A stretch of DNA of 64,000 bases from Luteococcus sp038433155 (GCF_038433155.1 NZ_JBCDMW010000006.1:1-64000), one strand, 5' to 3'; positions 1 to 11,138 are shown, numbered from the stretch's first letter. The notes: generated by a model from the sequence alone, not told the origin. A program made the numbers and translations.

Positions 1-41
1 GCCTGGAACACCAAGCCTAAAACCACCCAGGTTTGGGAAAA

Positions 42-61
42 CCCCCCCCCCCCCCCCCCCC
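42..61. repeat. Homopolymer tract of 20 C
   Basis: An uninterrupted run of 20 cytosines lies about 70 nt beyond the 3' end of pdxH. Nothing coding is recognisable in positions 1-128. Such tracts mediate slipped-strand phase variation when they sit in promoters or reading frames, but no gene is visible here to be switched. The gene on the left is outside the window. A sequencing or assembly length error in the homopolymer is an equal possibility. Confidence 0.9.
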
Positions 62-128
62 AAGACGTATCTGCTGCGAAGTGGATGTGCGGGGTGCGGC
101 GGGAAATCGGGGCCCCGGGTGGCCCGGA

Positions 129-761
129 TCAGGGGGCCAACCGCTCCTTGTGCCACGTCCCGTCGGCCAGGGTGTAGCGCAGCCGGTCATGCAGCCGGGA
201 GGTGCGGCCCTGCCAGAATTCCCAGACGTCCGGGGTGAGCCGGTAGCCGCCCCAGTGCTCTGGCCGTGGCGGATGGATTCCGTGCTTGGCGGAGACCTTG
301 GCGGCATTGGTCACCAGCACCCCGCGGTTGCTGATCACCTGGCTCTGCGGTGAGGCCCAGGCGCCGATCCGGGAATCCACCGGGCGCTGGTGGAAGTACT
401 CGTCGGACTCCTGGGCGCTGACCTTGACCACCGCGCCCTCGATCCGCACCACCCGGTCCAGCTGCGGCCAGTGGAACTGCAGCGCGGCCAGGGGATTGGC
501 GGCCAGCTCCTGCCCCTTGCGGGAGGCGTAGTTGGTGAAGAAGACCAGGCCGTCCTCGTCGAAGCTCTTCAGCAGCACGATCCGGGTGGAGGGCCGCCCG
601 TCGGGCCCGACGGTGGCAAGGGTCATCGCATTCGGGTCCAGATTGTCGGTTCCACGCGCGTCCTCGAACCACTGCTCGAACTGCCTGACCGGGTTGGGGG
701 CGCTGGCAGCCTCGTCCAGCTCCGCGCCGCGGTAGTCCCGTCGCATCCCACGAATGTCCAT
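129..761 (-). CDS. pdxH: Pyridoxine/pyridoxamine 5'-phosphate oxidase
   Basis: FMN-dependent cytosolic oxidase that converts pyridoxine- or pyridoxamine-5'-phosphate to pyridoxal 5'-phosphate, the last step of vitamin B6 salvage. The 210-residue product has the family order: an N-terminal helix (MRRDYRGAEL), the FMN-binding segment with STRIVLLKSFDEDGLVFFTN and YASRKGQEL, then the central motif RPVDSRIGAWASPQSQVI. The C-terminal signature follows (PEHWGGYRLTP, EFWQGRTSRLHDR, WHKERLAP). The frame is open 28 codons further upstream, but that extension runs into an inverted-repeat element at 800-898, and MDIRGMRRDY matches normal family N-termini, so the start is placed at 761. It is divergent from the GNAT gene at 975. 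Confidence 0.95.
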   Translation of the reverse strand: MDIRGMRRDYRGAELDEAASAPNPVRQFEQWFEDARGTDNLDPNAMTLATVGPDGRPSTRIVLLKSFDEDGLVFFTNYASRKGQELAANPLAALQFHWPQLDRVVRIEGAVVKVSAQESDEYFHQRPVDSRIGAWASPQSQVISNRGVLVTNAAKVSAKHGIHPPRPEHWGGYRLTPDVWEFWQGRTSRLHDRLRYTLADGTWHKERLAP

Positions 762-799
762 GCCTGTGACTCTAGTGACCCCGCCACTGGGACGGTTGG

Positions 800-898
800 C
801 CAGTTCTGGGAATCGACCTCCGGAACCAACCCGGGGGAGCCGCATGTGCGCCGGGCCGGGTGGGGGCGCGAATTCTGGAGGTCATTTCCCAGAAGTGG
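800..898. repeat. 98-99 bp inverted-repeat element, copy 1
   Basis: The left arm starts CCAGTTCTGGGAATCGACC and the right arm is its imperfect reverse complement, ending ..CCCAGAAGTGG. The arms are about 27 nt, around a GC-rich centre of about 45 nt. It lies between divergent pdxH (39 nt from its start) and the GNAT gene (76 nt from its start). The same element recurs at 8561, 13911, 31410 and 36665. It could fold as a long hairpin in RNA or represent a MITE-like insertion. Function unknown. Confidence 0.85.
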
Positions 899-974
899 AC
901 GGTTGGCCCGATCGAGTTGGCTCCGACGACGGCCGGTTCGGCCTGGTTGGAACCGGGCTGGATAGCGTGGAGCC

Positions 975-1658
975 ATGCCCGCCGATGACCTGCAAGCCCG
1001 CGCCCGCCGCTGGTACCACGACCTGTTGCTGCCCACCTTTCCCCGCGACGAGCTGACCACGGAGGAGGACTTCCTGGCCGCGATCCGCGACGGGCGTCTG
1101 CTGGCCCACTCGGCGGGAGACGCGGACCATCCGGACGGCATCGTGCTGGCCGAACACGACGCCGAGTCACGGGTCCTGCTGCTCACCTGGCTCGCGGTGC
1201 GGCCCGGCTGCCGGGGCGGCGGGATCGGCCGCCGGCTGCTCACCGAGGCCATGGCCAGCTGGCAGGCGGAACTGTCCCCGGAACTGATCCTGGGTGAGGT
1301 GGAACACCCCGAGTCCATCCCGGCCTCGGCGGATCACGGCGACCCGGCCAGCCGGGTCCGCTTCTACCACTCGCTCGGAGCCCGGGCGCTGGACCTGCCG
1401 CATGTGCAGCCACCGCTGCGTCCCGGCGGGGCGACGCTGGAGAACCTGATGCTGGTGGCCTTTCTGGACCGGGGCAATCCTCCCGGTGCGACGGTGCCGG
1501 TGGAGCCGGTGCAGCAATTCCTGGCTGGCTATCTCCCGTCGCACCAGCCGCCCTACCACCGGATCCAGGCCGCGCTCCGGGCCGCCCAGCCGGCCGGAGC
1601 GGTCCGTACCATCGGCCTGGCCGAGGATGCCGGGCGGTTGCCCAACCGGCCAGCCTGA
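975..1658 (+). CDS. GNAT family N-acetyltransferase
   Basis: Predicted acetyl-CoA-dependent N-acetyltransferase of 227 residues; substrate unknown. The acetyl-CoA-binding motif A is clear at about residues 73-90 (LAVRPGCRGGGIGRRLL, matching the R/QxxGxG/A pyrophosphate loop). It is followed by a motif-B-like segment with RVRFYHSLGAR near residue 125. The C-terminal 50 residues are not typical of small GNATs and may be substrate-specific. The start at 975 is the ATG preceded by a weak purine stretch. The gene is alone, with an inverted-repeat element in its upstream region. Nothing in the context identifies the substrate. Confidence 0.8.
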   Translation: MPADDLQARARRWYHDLLLPTFPRDELTTEEDFLAAIRDGRLLAHSAGDADHPDGIVLAEHDAESRVLLLTWLAVRPGCRGGGIGRRLLTEAMASWQAELSPELILGEVEHPESIPASADHGDPASRVRFYHSLGARALDLPHVQPPLRPGGATLENLMLVAFLDRGNPPGATVPVEPVQQFLAGYLPSHQPPYHRIQAALRAAQPAGAVRTIGLAEDAGRLPNRPA

Positions 1659-1765
1659 CTGGGAGCCGTCCCCGCTGCGCCTGGCAGCCCGAGGTGACTT
1701 CCACCGAGCGCGAAAACCCACCCGACGGTCTTGGTCTGCGGCCCCGGGGCTGTTTGGCTGGTGTC

Positions 1766-4492
1766 ATGCTCGAAGCCGTCGCAAAGACCGTTGAAGGCCG
1801 CAGACTTGCCCAATCGGGCAGCCCGGATTCCGCCTGGCGCCGGTGGGGTCCGTACCTGGCCTCCCGCCAGTGGGGCACGGTGCGGGAGGACTACTCCCAT
1901 GACGGGGCCGCCTGGGCGGATTTCCCCTTCGACCAGGCCCACACGCGGGCCTTCCGCTGGGGCGAGGACGGGCTGGGCGGGGTCTGTGACCGCTACGGCT
2001 TCCTCAACCTGGCCGTCGCCCTGTGGAATGGCCGTGACGACCGCCTCAAGGAGCGGTTGTTCGGGCTGACCGGCCCGGAGGGCAATCACGGCGAGGACGT
2101 CAAGGAGTACTACTGGGCGTTGGATGCCACCCCGACGCACTCCTGGGCACAGTGGCTCTACCGCTACCCGCAGGCCGCCTTCCCCTACCAGCAGCTGCGC
2201 GACGCGAACCGCGAGCGCGGCTATGAGCAGGATGAGTACGAGCTGGCCGACACCGGGGTGCTGGAGCAGAACCGTTTCTTCGACGTCACCGTGACGCACG
2301 CGAAGGTGGACTCGGGGGACCTGTGCGTGGTCTATGAAGCCACCAACCACGGCCCGGATCCGGCCCCGCTGCACCTGGTGCCGCAGCTGTGGTTCCGCAA
2401 CACCTGGGCGTGGGGTCGGGACCGTCGCCGCGCCTCCATGCAGCAGCGGCTGGTGCGCGACGACGCGGGCCACGTCCGGGTCACGGCCGAGCATGCCTGG
2501 CTGAACCGCTGCACCTTGGCTGCGGAGGGTGCGCCGCGGGTGCTGTGGTGCGACAACGAGACCGACGAGGTGGCGGCCTTCGGCGCCGAGGAGAACCGCT
2601 GCCCCCATCCGAAGAGCGCGGTCGACCGAGCGATCGTCCATGGCGACGAGTCATTGCTCAGCCCCGACCCGAATGGCACCAAGGTGGCCTTCGACTACCA
2701 CTTCGAGCAGGTTCAGCCGGGCCAGACCGTCCGGGTCCGGCTGCGACTGTGCTCCGGTGAGGGGCCCGAACAGCCCTTCGACGAGTCCTTCCAGCGGGCC
2801 CTGGAGGAGCGTCGCGCCGAGGCCGACGAGTTCTATGCCGCGGTGATCCCACCGGAAACCAGCGAGGTGGACCGGTTGGTGGCCCGACGGGCCTTCGCCG
2901 GGCTGAACTGGGCCAAGCAGCTCTACCGCTACTCGGTGCGGGAGTGGCTGGAGGGTGATCCGGCCGGGCCGCAACCGCCCACCGAGCGTCGCGCCCCGGA
3001 ACCCCAAGGCCGCAACACGTCGTGGACTCATCTGGATCTCGCCGACGTGATCTCCATGCCGGATGACTGGGAGTATCCCTGGTTCGCCTCCTGGGACCTG
3101 GCCTTCCATGCCGTCGCCCTGGCCCACATCGACCCGGCCTTCGCCAAGCAGCAGCTGCTGCTGATCTGCCGCGAGTGGTCCCAGCATCCCGACGGCCAGC
3201 TGCCCGCCTATGAGTGGAGTTTCAGTGATGTGAATCCGCCGGTGCACGCCTGGGCGGCGTGGCTGGTCTACCAGGCGGATGGCGCGAATGACGTCGACTT
3301 CCTGACCCGGATCATGACCAAGCTGCTGCTGAACTTCGGCTGGTGGGTCAACCGCAAGGACGAGGCCGGCAATGACCTCTTCGAGGGTGGCTTCCTGGGT
3401 ATGGACAACATCTCGGTCTTCGACCGGTCCAGCGAGGTGCCCGACGGGTGGCGGCTGGAGCAGTCGGATGCCACCAGCTGGATCGCCTTCTTCTGTCTGC
3501 GGATGTTGCGGATCGCGGAGGAACTGGCGCTCACCTCGCCGGCCTGGGGAGACGTTGCAACCACCTTCCTGGAACGTTTCCTGTCCATCTCCCAGGCCGT
3601 CGAGAACTTCGGTGGTGAAGGCCAGAGCCTGTGGGATGAGGAGGACGGCTTCTTCTACGACATCCTGGTGGGCGAGGACGGCAGCGTGGACCCGGTCCGG
3701 GTGCGCTCCCTGGTGGGGCTGGTGCCGTTGCTGGCGGTCTCCAATACCCCGCGGGGGCTGGAGGGCAAGGTCCCCGATCTGGAGGACCGGCGGGCCTGGC
3801 TGGTGCGAAACCGTCCGGACCTCAGCCGCTACCTGCTCACCGAGGCCGGGGAGGAAGGCCGGGAGGGCCGGGGCAGCCTCAGTCTGGTGGACCTGGACCG
3901 CTACCCGCGCATCCTGCAGCGCCTGTTCGATCCCGAGGAATTCCTGTCCGACTACGGGATCCGTTCCCTCAGCGCGGCCTACCGTGGCGGGCGGCAACTG
4001 GACCTGATCGGACGGCAGATGCACATGCAGTATGTCTCCGGCTATTCGGCCGACGGAATGTTCGGCGGCAACTCCAACTGGCGCGGGCCAATTTGGTTCC
4101 CGCTCAATGTGCTCTTGGTGGATGCCCTGCGCACCCGTGCGGAGGGCGTCGGTGGGCAGCAGCAGGTGGAATTCCCCACCGGCTCGGGCCACCAGACCGG
4201 GCTGGCCGAGGCGGCCGATGCCATCGAGCAGCGGCTGCTGGATCTCTTCCGCCCCGGCGTCGACGGGCGTCGCCCCGGCGCGCAGCGGGACCAGCCGACG
4301 GGCGAGCTGTGGGACTGCCACCCGGTCTTCAGTGAGTTCTTCGACGGCGACGACGGCACCGGTCTGGGCGCCTCGCACCAGACCGGTTGGACGGCGATGG
4401 CGGCGCACATGATCTGCCGTCGGCCGGAGGGGCGGCAGCCCGCCGCCGAGCAGACCCCGGCCGAGAGCCCGCAGCCCGAACAGACCCACTGA
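1766..4492 (+). CDS. GH63-like (MGH1-type) glycoside hydrolase
   Basis: Large cytosolic glycosidase of 908 residues belonging to the clan containing GH63 mannosyl-oligosaccharide glucosidase and bacterial mannosylglycerate/glucosylglycerate hydrolases. The family-typical N-terminus is recognisable (WRRWGPYLASRQWGTVREDY, then EDGLGGVCDRYGFLNLAVAL). In the (alpha/alpha)6 barrel are WEYPWFASWDLAFHAVALA, QLPAYEWSFSDVNPPVHAWA and SNWRGPIWFPLNVLLVDAL, which hold the conserved acidic and aromatic residues. The frame is open to an ATG at 1694, but MLEAVAKTVEGRRLAQSG at 1766 fits homologues better. It probably acts on an alpha-glucoside or compatible-solute glycoside. Exact substrate cannot be read from sequence. 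Confidence 0.8.
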   Translation: MLEAVAKTVEGRRLAQSGSPDSAWRRWGPYLASRQWGTVREDYSHDGAAWADFPFDQAHTRAFRWGEDGLGGVCDRYGFLNLAVALWNGRDDRLKERLFGLTGPEGNHGEDVKEYYWALDATPTHSWAQWLYRYPQAAFPYQQLRDANRERGYEQDEYELADTGVLEQNRFFDVTVTHAKVDSGDLCVVYEATNHGPDPAPLHLVPQLWFRNTWAWGRDRRRASMQQRLVRDDAGHVRVTAEHAWLNRCTLAAEGAPRVLWCDNETDEVAAFGAEENRCPHPKSAVDRAIVHGDESLLSPDPNGTKVAFDYHFEQVQPGQTVRVRLRLCSGEGPEQPFDESFQRALEERRAEADEFYAAVIPPETSEVDRLVARRAFAGLNWAKQLYRYSVREWLEGDPAGPQPPTERRAPEPQGRNTSWTHLDLADVISMPDDWEYPWFASWDLAFHAVALAHIDPAFAKQQLLLICREWSQHPDGQLPAYEWSFSDVNPPVHAWAAWLVYQADGANDVDFLTRIMTKLLLNFGWWVNRKDEAGNDLFEGGFLGMDNISVFDRSSEVPDGWRLEQSDATSWIAFFCLRMLRIAEELALTSPAWGDVATTFLERFLSISQAVENFGGEGQSLWDEEDGFFYDILVGEDGSVDPVRVRSLVGLVPLLAVSNTPRGLEGKVPDLEDRRAWLVRNRPDLSRYLLTEAGEEGREGRGSLSLVDLDRYPRILQRLFDPEEFLSDYGIRSLSAAYRGGRQLDLIGRQMHMQYVSGYSADGMFGGNSNWRGPIWFPLNVLLVDALRTRAEGVGGQQQVEFPTGSGHQTGLAEAADAIEQRLLDLFRPGVDGRRPGAQRDQPTGELWDCHPVFSEFFDGDDGTGLGASHQTGWTAMAAHMICRRPEGRQPAAEQTPAESPQPEQTH

Positions 4493-4565
4493 ATCCGTCA
4501 CCGAATTTGGGTTGACCGCGCCGGGCTGGGAGAATTGTCCCTACACCTCATCTGGACGGAGACCC

Positions 4566-5378
4566 GTGAACCTGCGTATTCGGCGTGTCACGACGGCAGC
4601 GGCCGCGCTGGCCATGGCGGCTGGTGCCCTGACCCCGTCGCCAGCCGGCGCCAACCTGCAGGAGGCGCCGGGCGCCCCGGTGACCGGGATTCCGCAGCCG
4701 TGCGCTGCCCAGCACCCCTTTCCGGAAAAGGCCACCCGGGCCGAGGTGAAGCGGCAGCTGGCCGCCAATACCGGCATCACCCTGACCGGGGGTGCCTGGA
4801 CCGAGGCCAAACATGCCCCGCTGGTGCGGATCGTCTGGGAGACCCTCGACGGGTTGAGCTGCACCGACTACCTGAAGACCATCACCAGCAACAACAAGGG
4901 CTTCACCCTGAACGCCGCCCCCACCCGGAGCTGGGCGTGGGGTGACTGGGGCCTGACCCGCCGCGGCGCCGTCACGCTGGACTTTGCCAAGTGGCAGGAG
5001 GCCTACCGGGCCGGGGATCGGGGCCGGTTGGTGCGGATCCTGGTACACGAGCTGGGCCACGCCTGGTCCCAGACGCCCCAGGCCGCGGCCACCTACCAGC
5101 GCTTCGCGGTGATGTACCGCAGCACCGGGAACTTCGGGCCCTATGCCTACAACCAGAACGAGAACTTCAGCGAGACCATCGGTTACTACGTGGCCCGGTG
5201 CGCCGCCGGGAATCCCTATCAGGACAAGAAGTTTGCCGGCTACTACGGGCTGGTGAAGCAGGGCGTGTTCGGTGGCCGGGAGTTTGGCCCGGCGCCCGGC
5301 AGCAGGCTGGACTGCTCGCTGGTCAAGCCGTCCACGACGGGAGTGCAGCGGGTGCTCAAGGAGAGCCTGGACCGCTGA
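4566..5378 (+). CDS. Secreted zincin-like metallopeptidase
   Basis: 270-residue protein starting at a GTG (4566) after a GGACGGAGA ribosome site. It opens with a Sec signal peptide (VNLRIRRVTTAAAALAMAAG then an AGA cleavage region near residue 29). At residues 161-165 it has the zinc-protease motif HELGH within RILVHELGHAWSQTP, and NENFSETIGYYVARC about 40 residues later supplies the glutamates expected for a third zinc ligand. That arrangement is of the gluzincin / basic secretory type. The role is probably extracellular proteolysis or cell-wall protein processing. No protease family could be assigned by eye, and there is no obvious partner gene nearby. Confidence 0.7.
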   Translation: MNLRIRRVTTAAAALAMAAGALTPSPAGANLQEAPGAPVTGIPQPCAAQHPFPEKATRAEVKRQLAANTGITLTGGAWTEAKHAPLVRIVWETLDGLSCTDYLKTITSNNKGFTLNAAPTRSWAWGDWGLTRRGAVTLDFAKWQEAYRAGDRGRLVRILVHELGHAWSQTPQAAATYQRFAVMYRSTGNFGPYAYNQNENFSETIGYYVARCAAGNPYQDKKFAGYYGLVKQGVFGGREFGPAPGSRLDCSLVKPSTTGVQRVLKESLDR

Positions 5379-5463
5379 TCCCGGTGTCCCGGGAGGCTGC
5401 GGCGGCTTGACCGGCCGCGCAAGAATGGGCGTGCATCACTCCCATCCAGCAAGGAGCACCCCC

Positions 5464-6513
5464 ATGCCCGACGTTCTGGCCTATGCCACGGATGACAAGA
5501 ACTGCCAGTTCCACAAGACCACCATCACCCGCCGCGAGCCCGGCCCCACCGAGGTCTTCTTCGAGGTGAAGTACGCCGGCATCTGCCACTCCGACATCCA
5601 CACCGCCCGCGAGGAGTGGGGCCCGGTCACCTTCCCGCTGGTCCCCGGCCATGAGCTGGCCGGCATCGTCACCCAGGTGGGCTCCGAGGTGACCAAGTTC
5701 CAGGTGGGCGACAAGGTGGGCGTCGGCTGCTTCGTCGACTCCTGCGGCGAGTGCGAGTACTGCCAGCAGGGCGCCGAGCAGTTCTGCACCTCCACCGAGA
5801 AGCCCGTCGTGATGACCTACGCGTCAGTCGGCCGCGACGGCCTGCCCACCGCTGGGGGCTACTCCCAGGGCATCACCGTGGAGCAGGACTACGTCTGCCG
5901 CATCCCGGACTCCATCCCCTTCGAGGCCGCGGCGCCGCTGCTGTGCGCCGGCATCACCACCTACTCCCCGCTGAAGCGCTGGGGCGCCGGCCCGGGCAAG
6001 AAGGTTGCCGTGGTGGGCATGGGTGGCCTGGGCCACATGGGCGTGCAGATCGCCGCCGCGATGGGCGCCGAGGTCAGCGTGATCAGCCAGACCATGAGCA
6101 AGGAGGCCGACGGCAAGAAGTTCGGCGCCACCCACTACTACGCCACCAGCGAGGAGGGCACGCTGAAGAGCCTGCGTGGCACCTTCGACCTGGTGCTGTC
6201 CACCATCAGCGCTGACTACGAAGTCGACGCCCTGCTCGGCACCCTCAAGGTGGGCGGGGCGCTGGTCAACGTCGGGGCCCCGGAGAATCCCGTCGACCTG
6301 GCCGTGTTCAGCCTGATCATTGGCAACAAGATCTTTGCCGGCTCCAACATCGGCGGCATCGCGGAGACCCAGGAGATGCTGGACTTCTGCGGCGAGCACG
6401 GCATCGCCCCGCAGGTGGAGCTGATCGGCGGGGAGGACATCACCGCGGCCTATGACAAGGTGGTCAACTCCCAGGTGCGCTACCGCTACGTGATCGACAC
6501 CTCCACCTTCTGA
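5464..6513 (+). CDS. Zinc-dependent NAD(P) alcohol dehydrogenase, CAD/YahK type
   Basis: Medium-chain zinc alcohol dehydrogenase of 349 residues that interconverts alcohols and aldehydes. Catalytic zinc ligands are Cys41 (AGICHSDIHTA), His63-Glu64 (VPGHELAG) and a later Cys. The structural zinc is bound by the cysteine set at residues 94-108 (CGECEYCQQGAEQFC). The Rossmann motif KVAVVGMGGLGHMGVQ follows near residue 180. The overall pattern matches the cinnamyl-alcohol-dehydrogenase-like subgroup (YahK/AdhC), normally NADPH-dependent and broad in aldehyde range. The start at 5464 has a perfect AAGGAG eight bases upstream, and longer in-frame openings are discarded. It is convergent with vanZ, sharing a terminator. 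Confidence 0.9.
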   Translation: MPDVLAYATDDKNCQFHKTTITRREPGPTEVFFEVKYAGICHSDIHTAREEWGPVTFPLVPGHELAGIVTQVGSEVTKFQVGDKVGVGCFVDSCGECEYCQQGAEQFCTSTEKPVVMTYASVGRDGLPTAGGYSQGITVEQDYVCRIPDSIPFEAAAPLLCAGITTYSPLKRWGAGPGKKVAVVGMGGLGHMGVQIAAAMGAEVSVISQTMSKEADGKKFGATHYYATSEEGTLKSLRGTFDLVLSTISADYEVDALLGTLKVGGALVNVGAPENPVDLAVFSLIIGNKIFAGSNIGGIAETQEMLDFCGEHGIAPQVELIGGEDITAAYDKVVNSQVRYRYVIDTSTF

Positions 6514-6531
6514 CCTGACCGATCCCGAAGC

Positions 6532-6577
6532 GACACGACGGGCTGTCACCCCTGCGGGTGGCGGCCCGTCGCGTGTC
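6532..6577. terminator. Bidirectional hairpin between adh and vanZ
   Basis: Arms GACACGACGGGC and GCCCGTCGCGTGTC (2-nt bulge) enclose an inner hairpin CACCC-CTGC-GGGTG. It lies 18 nt after the alcohol dehydrogenase stop and overlaps the last codons of the convergent VanZ gene, so it can serve both. Confidence 0.6.
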
Positions 6578-6938
6578 CTCGACGGGGGCCAAGGATCCGC
6601 GCGGCCAGCCAGGCGGCAAACAGGATCCCCGCCGAATCGGCGACGAGGTCCCGCGGGGAACCGCTACGGCCCGCAACCCAGCGCCACTGGATGAGCTCGC
6701 TGATCAGGGCGTGCGCCAGGCTGGCGGCCACCACCGGGCCACGGCGTGCGCCGGCCAGCAGGAAGAGCCCGGCCACTCCGCCGAACATGCAGAAGTGCAC
6801 CACCTTGTCCGCCCCCGGGAAGGTCACGGGGGTCGGCGGGCGGGTGCTGTAGAGCAGCCACAGCTGCAGGGCAACACTGGTCAGGGCCAGCGCCAGCCAA
6901 CCGACGCGCGGCAGGCCAAGCGGGCGGGAGCGGTTCAC
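6546..6938 (-). CDS. VanZ-like family membrane protein
   Basis: 130-residue integral membrane protein of the VanZ/YoaI-like family. It shows the typical signature: an N-terminal TM segment (VGWLALALTSVALQLWLLYS), then DKVVHFCMFGGVAGLFLLAG, the SELIQ motif, and GSPRDLVADSAGILFAAWLAA, in which the Arg-Asp-Asp pattern is diagnostic. VanZ confers teicoplanin resistance in one enterococcal cassette, but stand-alone actinobacterial homologues have no established function. It is 49 nt downstream of, and on the same strand as, the MarR regulator, so the two may be co-transcribed. Confidence 0.8.
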   Translation of the reverse strand: MNRSRPLGLPRVGWLALALTSVALQLWLLYSTRPPTPVTFPGADKVVHFCMFGGVAGLFLLAGARRGPVVAASLAHALISELIQWRWVAGRSGSPRDLVADSAGILFAAWLAARILGPRRGHATGRHPQG

Positions 6939-6987
6939 CCGTCGAAGGCTAGCCCAGAACCGAAGCCAGCCGCGGGCCGCCGACGGG

Positions 6988-7476
6988 TCAGGCGGCGCCC
7001 TGGCCCGCCCTCACCCGACGGGTGTTCTGGTCCAGGTTCTCGTTGATCTGGTTGAGCACCTGCAGGAGTCGGTTCATCTGGGCGTCGTCGATCTGGCTGC
7101 TCAGCGGGCTCAGGGAGGCGTACATCGGTTCGAAGAAGCGGTCGGCGGCCGCCAGGCCCCGCTCGGTGGAACGCAGCAGCACCCGGCGTCGGTCCTGTGG
7201 ATCCACCTGGCGCATGACCTGGCCGGCCTGGGTGAGCCGCTCCACCAGGTAGGTCACCGCCCCGCTGCTCAGGTTCAGGGCGGTGGCGAGCTCGCCGGCG
7301 GTCAGGGTTCGGTTCTCCCGCTGGGCGCTGCGGATCAGCAGCAGGGCGCGAAAGTCGGTGAGGTAGATGCCCTGTTCCTCGGCGCAGGCATGGCTCAGGT
7401 GTTCACTGGCTGCGCACAACTGACGCAAATGCTCGCTCAGCTGGATGACTCGGGGCGACTGTTCTGAAGACTGCAC
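6988..7476 (-). CDS. MarR family transcriptional regulator
   Basis: 162-residue winged-helix repressor-type regulator. The DNA-binding core is seen at ENRTLTAGELATALNLSSGA (helix-turn-helix), followed by the recognition helix and wing VTYLVERLTQAGQVMRQVDP and QDRRRVLLRSTERG. The DRRR wing arginines are the MarR hallmark. N- and C-terminal helices form the dimer interface. The upstream region (7477-7560) has the near-palindrome ACTGTTCAGT, which could be its own operator. VanZ follows on the same strand, and the mutarotase gene upstream reads in the same direction. The ligand is unknown. Confidence 0.85.
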   Translation of the reverse strand: MQSSEQSPRVIQLSEHLRQLCAASEHLSHACAEEQGIYLTDFRALLLIRSAQRENRTLTAGELATALNLSSGAVTYLVERLTQAGQVMRQVDPQDRRRVLLRSTERGLAAADRFFEPMYASLSPLSSQIDDAQMNRLLQVLNQINENLDQNTRRVRAGQGAA

Positions 7477-7606
7477 GGAAACAGGCTAACCGTCTGTGTG
7501 ATGAAAGACCGATTCGGGGATGTTACAAGACCCTTCAACTGTTCAGTGTCCAAACAAAGCCACGCGGGGATCGCGGGAAAAGCACGGCTACTGAGACGGT
7601 TGGCCG

Positions 7607-7626
7607 TGTCCCCAAATTAGGGGACA
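7607..7626 (-). terminator. Short hairpin at the end of the mutarotase gene
   Basis: TGTCCCC-AAATTA-GGGGACA, a 7-bp stem that spans the TAA stop codon (7617-7619). It is short for an intrinsic terminator and lacks a long U tract. Confidence 0.4.
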
Positions 7627-8513
7627 AGAATTGCCGTCGTCATCGTGTGACTTTCGCCCGCTTCCAGAGAAATCTCATTGGCTAGGCAGTTCACCGCCTC
7701 AATGCAGCACATCCGGCGCCATCCGTCGTCCTCGAAATCCGCCATCGTACCCGCCTTGGCAATCCAGGGATTCCACACCACGGTGTTTGCGGAATCGGCC
7801 TTCTGGATCTGGATCCGGCGCCCCAAAGAATGATCAACCAAGGTGAGCGTTTCGGCGCAGAAGTAGATCCGGTCGGTCTCGGTGGTGAATTCGATGGCGC
7901 CGTCCTGCACGGCCTCGCCGCCGTGGACCTTGTCCAGGAAGCGGGCCCCCGACAGGCCCTCCACGCTCACCCGGGAGATGTCCCCGAGGTTCAGGTAGGT
8001 GTGCAGCGCCTCCTCATAGCGCACCGGCTGGTTGCCGGCGGTGACGGTGAGGTTCAGGGTCAGGGTGCTGCCGAAGCCCACGGTGAGGCGGGCCACGGCG
8101 TCGGCCGGAATGCCGCCGTCGGGCGGGCACTGGCTGCCCGAGAGCTCGAAGGCCAGACGGGCCTCGCCGGCCTCGGTGACCTCGGCCGCCACCAGGCTCC
8201 ACGGCAGGATCCGGGCGAAGCCATGGGCCGGCGTGCGGTTGCCCTCGGGCCCGGGGCCAAACCACGGCCAGCAGATCGGGATCCCGCCACGGATGGGCTT
8301 GTCGGCCTCGAAATCGGTGTCCTTGCTCATCCACAGCACGGGCTCCTGCCCGGCCGGGGTCCATTCGGTGACATGCGCCCCTTGGGAGTACACGGTGCCG
8401 GTGCACAGCGGGGTCTGGATCCGGTAGCCGTCCAGGCCGCCGGTGCGGATGGCCGTGATCTGCTCAGGGAGTTCCGGGCCGCTGGTCTTGGGGTCACTGC
8501 TCTGGTTGCTCAT
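7617..8513 (-). CDS. D-hexose-6-phosphate mutarotase (YeaD-like aldose 1-epimerase)
   Basis: 298-residue galactose-mutarotase-fold protein. It catalyses the alpha/beta interconversion of hexose-6-phosphates, classically glucose-6-phosphate, and so feeds glycolysis and the pentose phosphate pathway. Visible family motifs are GTVYSQGAHVTEWTPAGQ and PIRGGIPICWPWFGP, then AHGFARILPWSLV carrying the catalytic His and Arg. Next come EEALHTYLNLGDIS with the second histidine and VWNPWIAKAGTMADFEDDGW. The start at 8513 lies only 47 nt from inverted-repeat copy 2. It is divergent from the UvrA paralogue. Confidence 0.88.
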   Translation of the reverse strand: MSNQSSDPKTSGPELPEQITAIRTGGLDGYRIQTPLCTGTVYSQGAHVTEWTPAGQEPVLWMSKDTDFEADKPIRGGIPICWPWFGPGPEGNRTPAHGFARILPWSLVAAEVTEAGEARLAFELSGSQCPPDGGIPADAVARLTVGFGSTLTLNLTVTAGNQPVRYEEALHTYLNLGDISRVSVEGLSGARFLDKVHGGEAVQDGAIEFTTETDRIYFCAETLTLVDHSLGRRIQIQKADSANTVVWNPWIAKAGTMADFEDDGWRRMCCIEAVNCLANEISLEAGESHTMTTAILVP

Positions 8514-8560
8514 GCAGTGGAACCTAGCCCGCCATGGTCATCGGCAACAGGGTCGGGGGT

Positions 8561-8659
8561 CCAATTCTGGGAACCGACCGCCACAATCCCGGGGCTCGAC
8601 GGGGAGCCGCGCGGGGCAGCGGGAGGGGGCGCAGTCTCGTGGTCGATTCCCAGAACTGG
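8561..8659. repeat. 98-99 bp inverted-repeat element, copy 2
   Basis: Left arm CCAATTCTGGGAACCGACC; the right arm, read on the minus strand, is CCAGTTCTGGGAATCGACC. It is 99 bp like copy 1, and lies 47 nt from the mutarotase start and 140 nt from the UvrA-like start. Confidence 0.85.
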
Positions 8660-8799
8660 ACGACGGACCCACCGGCCCCGCTGGCGGCGGGCGTTCGCGG
8701 ATTGCCGGGGAAATTTGTCGGTGGGACCTGCTTCACTTGGTCCCGGGTGGATCTCCGGGTGTCCGGTGGCCACCGTCGAGCCTGCAGAGGGAGAGCCAG

Positions 8800-11138
<2,339 letters not shown>

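Noticed and set aside
789..911. GACGGTTGGCC at both edges of inverted-repeat copy 1, read as a target-site duplication
   Set aside because: The other four copies have no matching flanks, so it is probably chance or part of an extended arm.
2651..4501. 616-codon minus-strand open frame opposite the GH63-like gene
   Set aside because: Mirror frame produced by high GC at third positions; no domain, and the plus strand is a clear enzyme.
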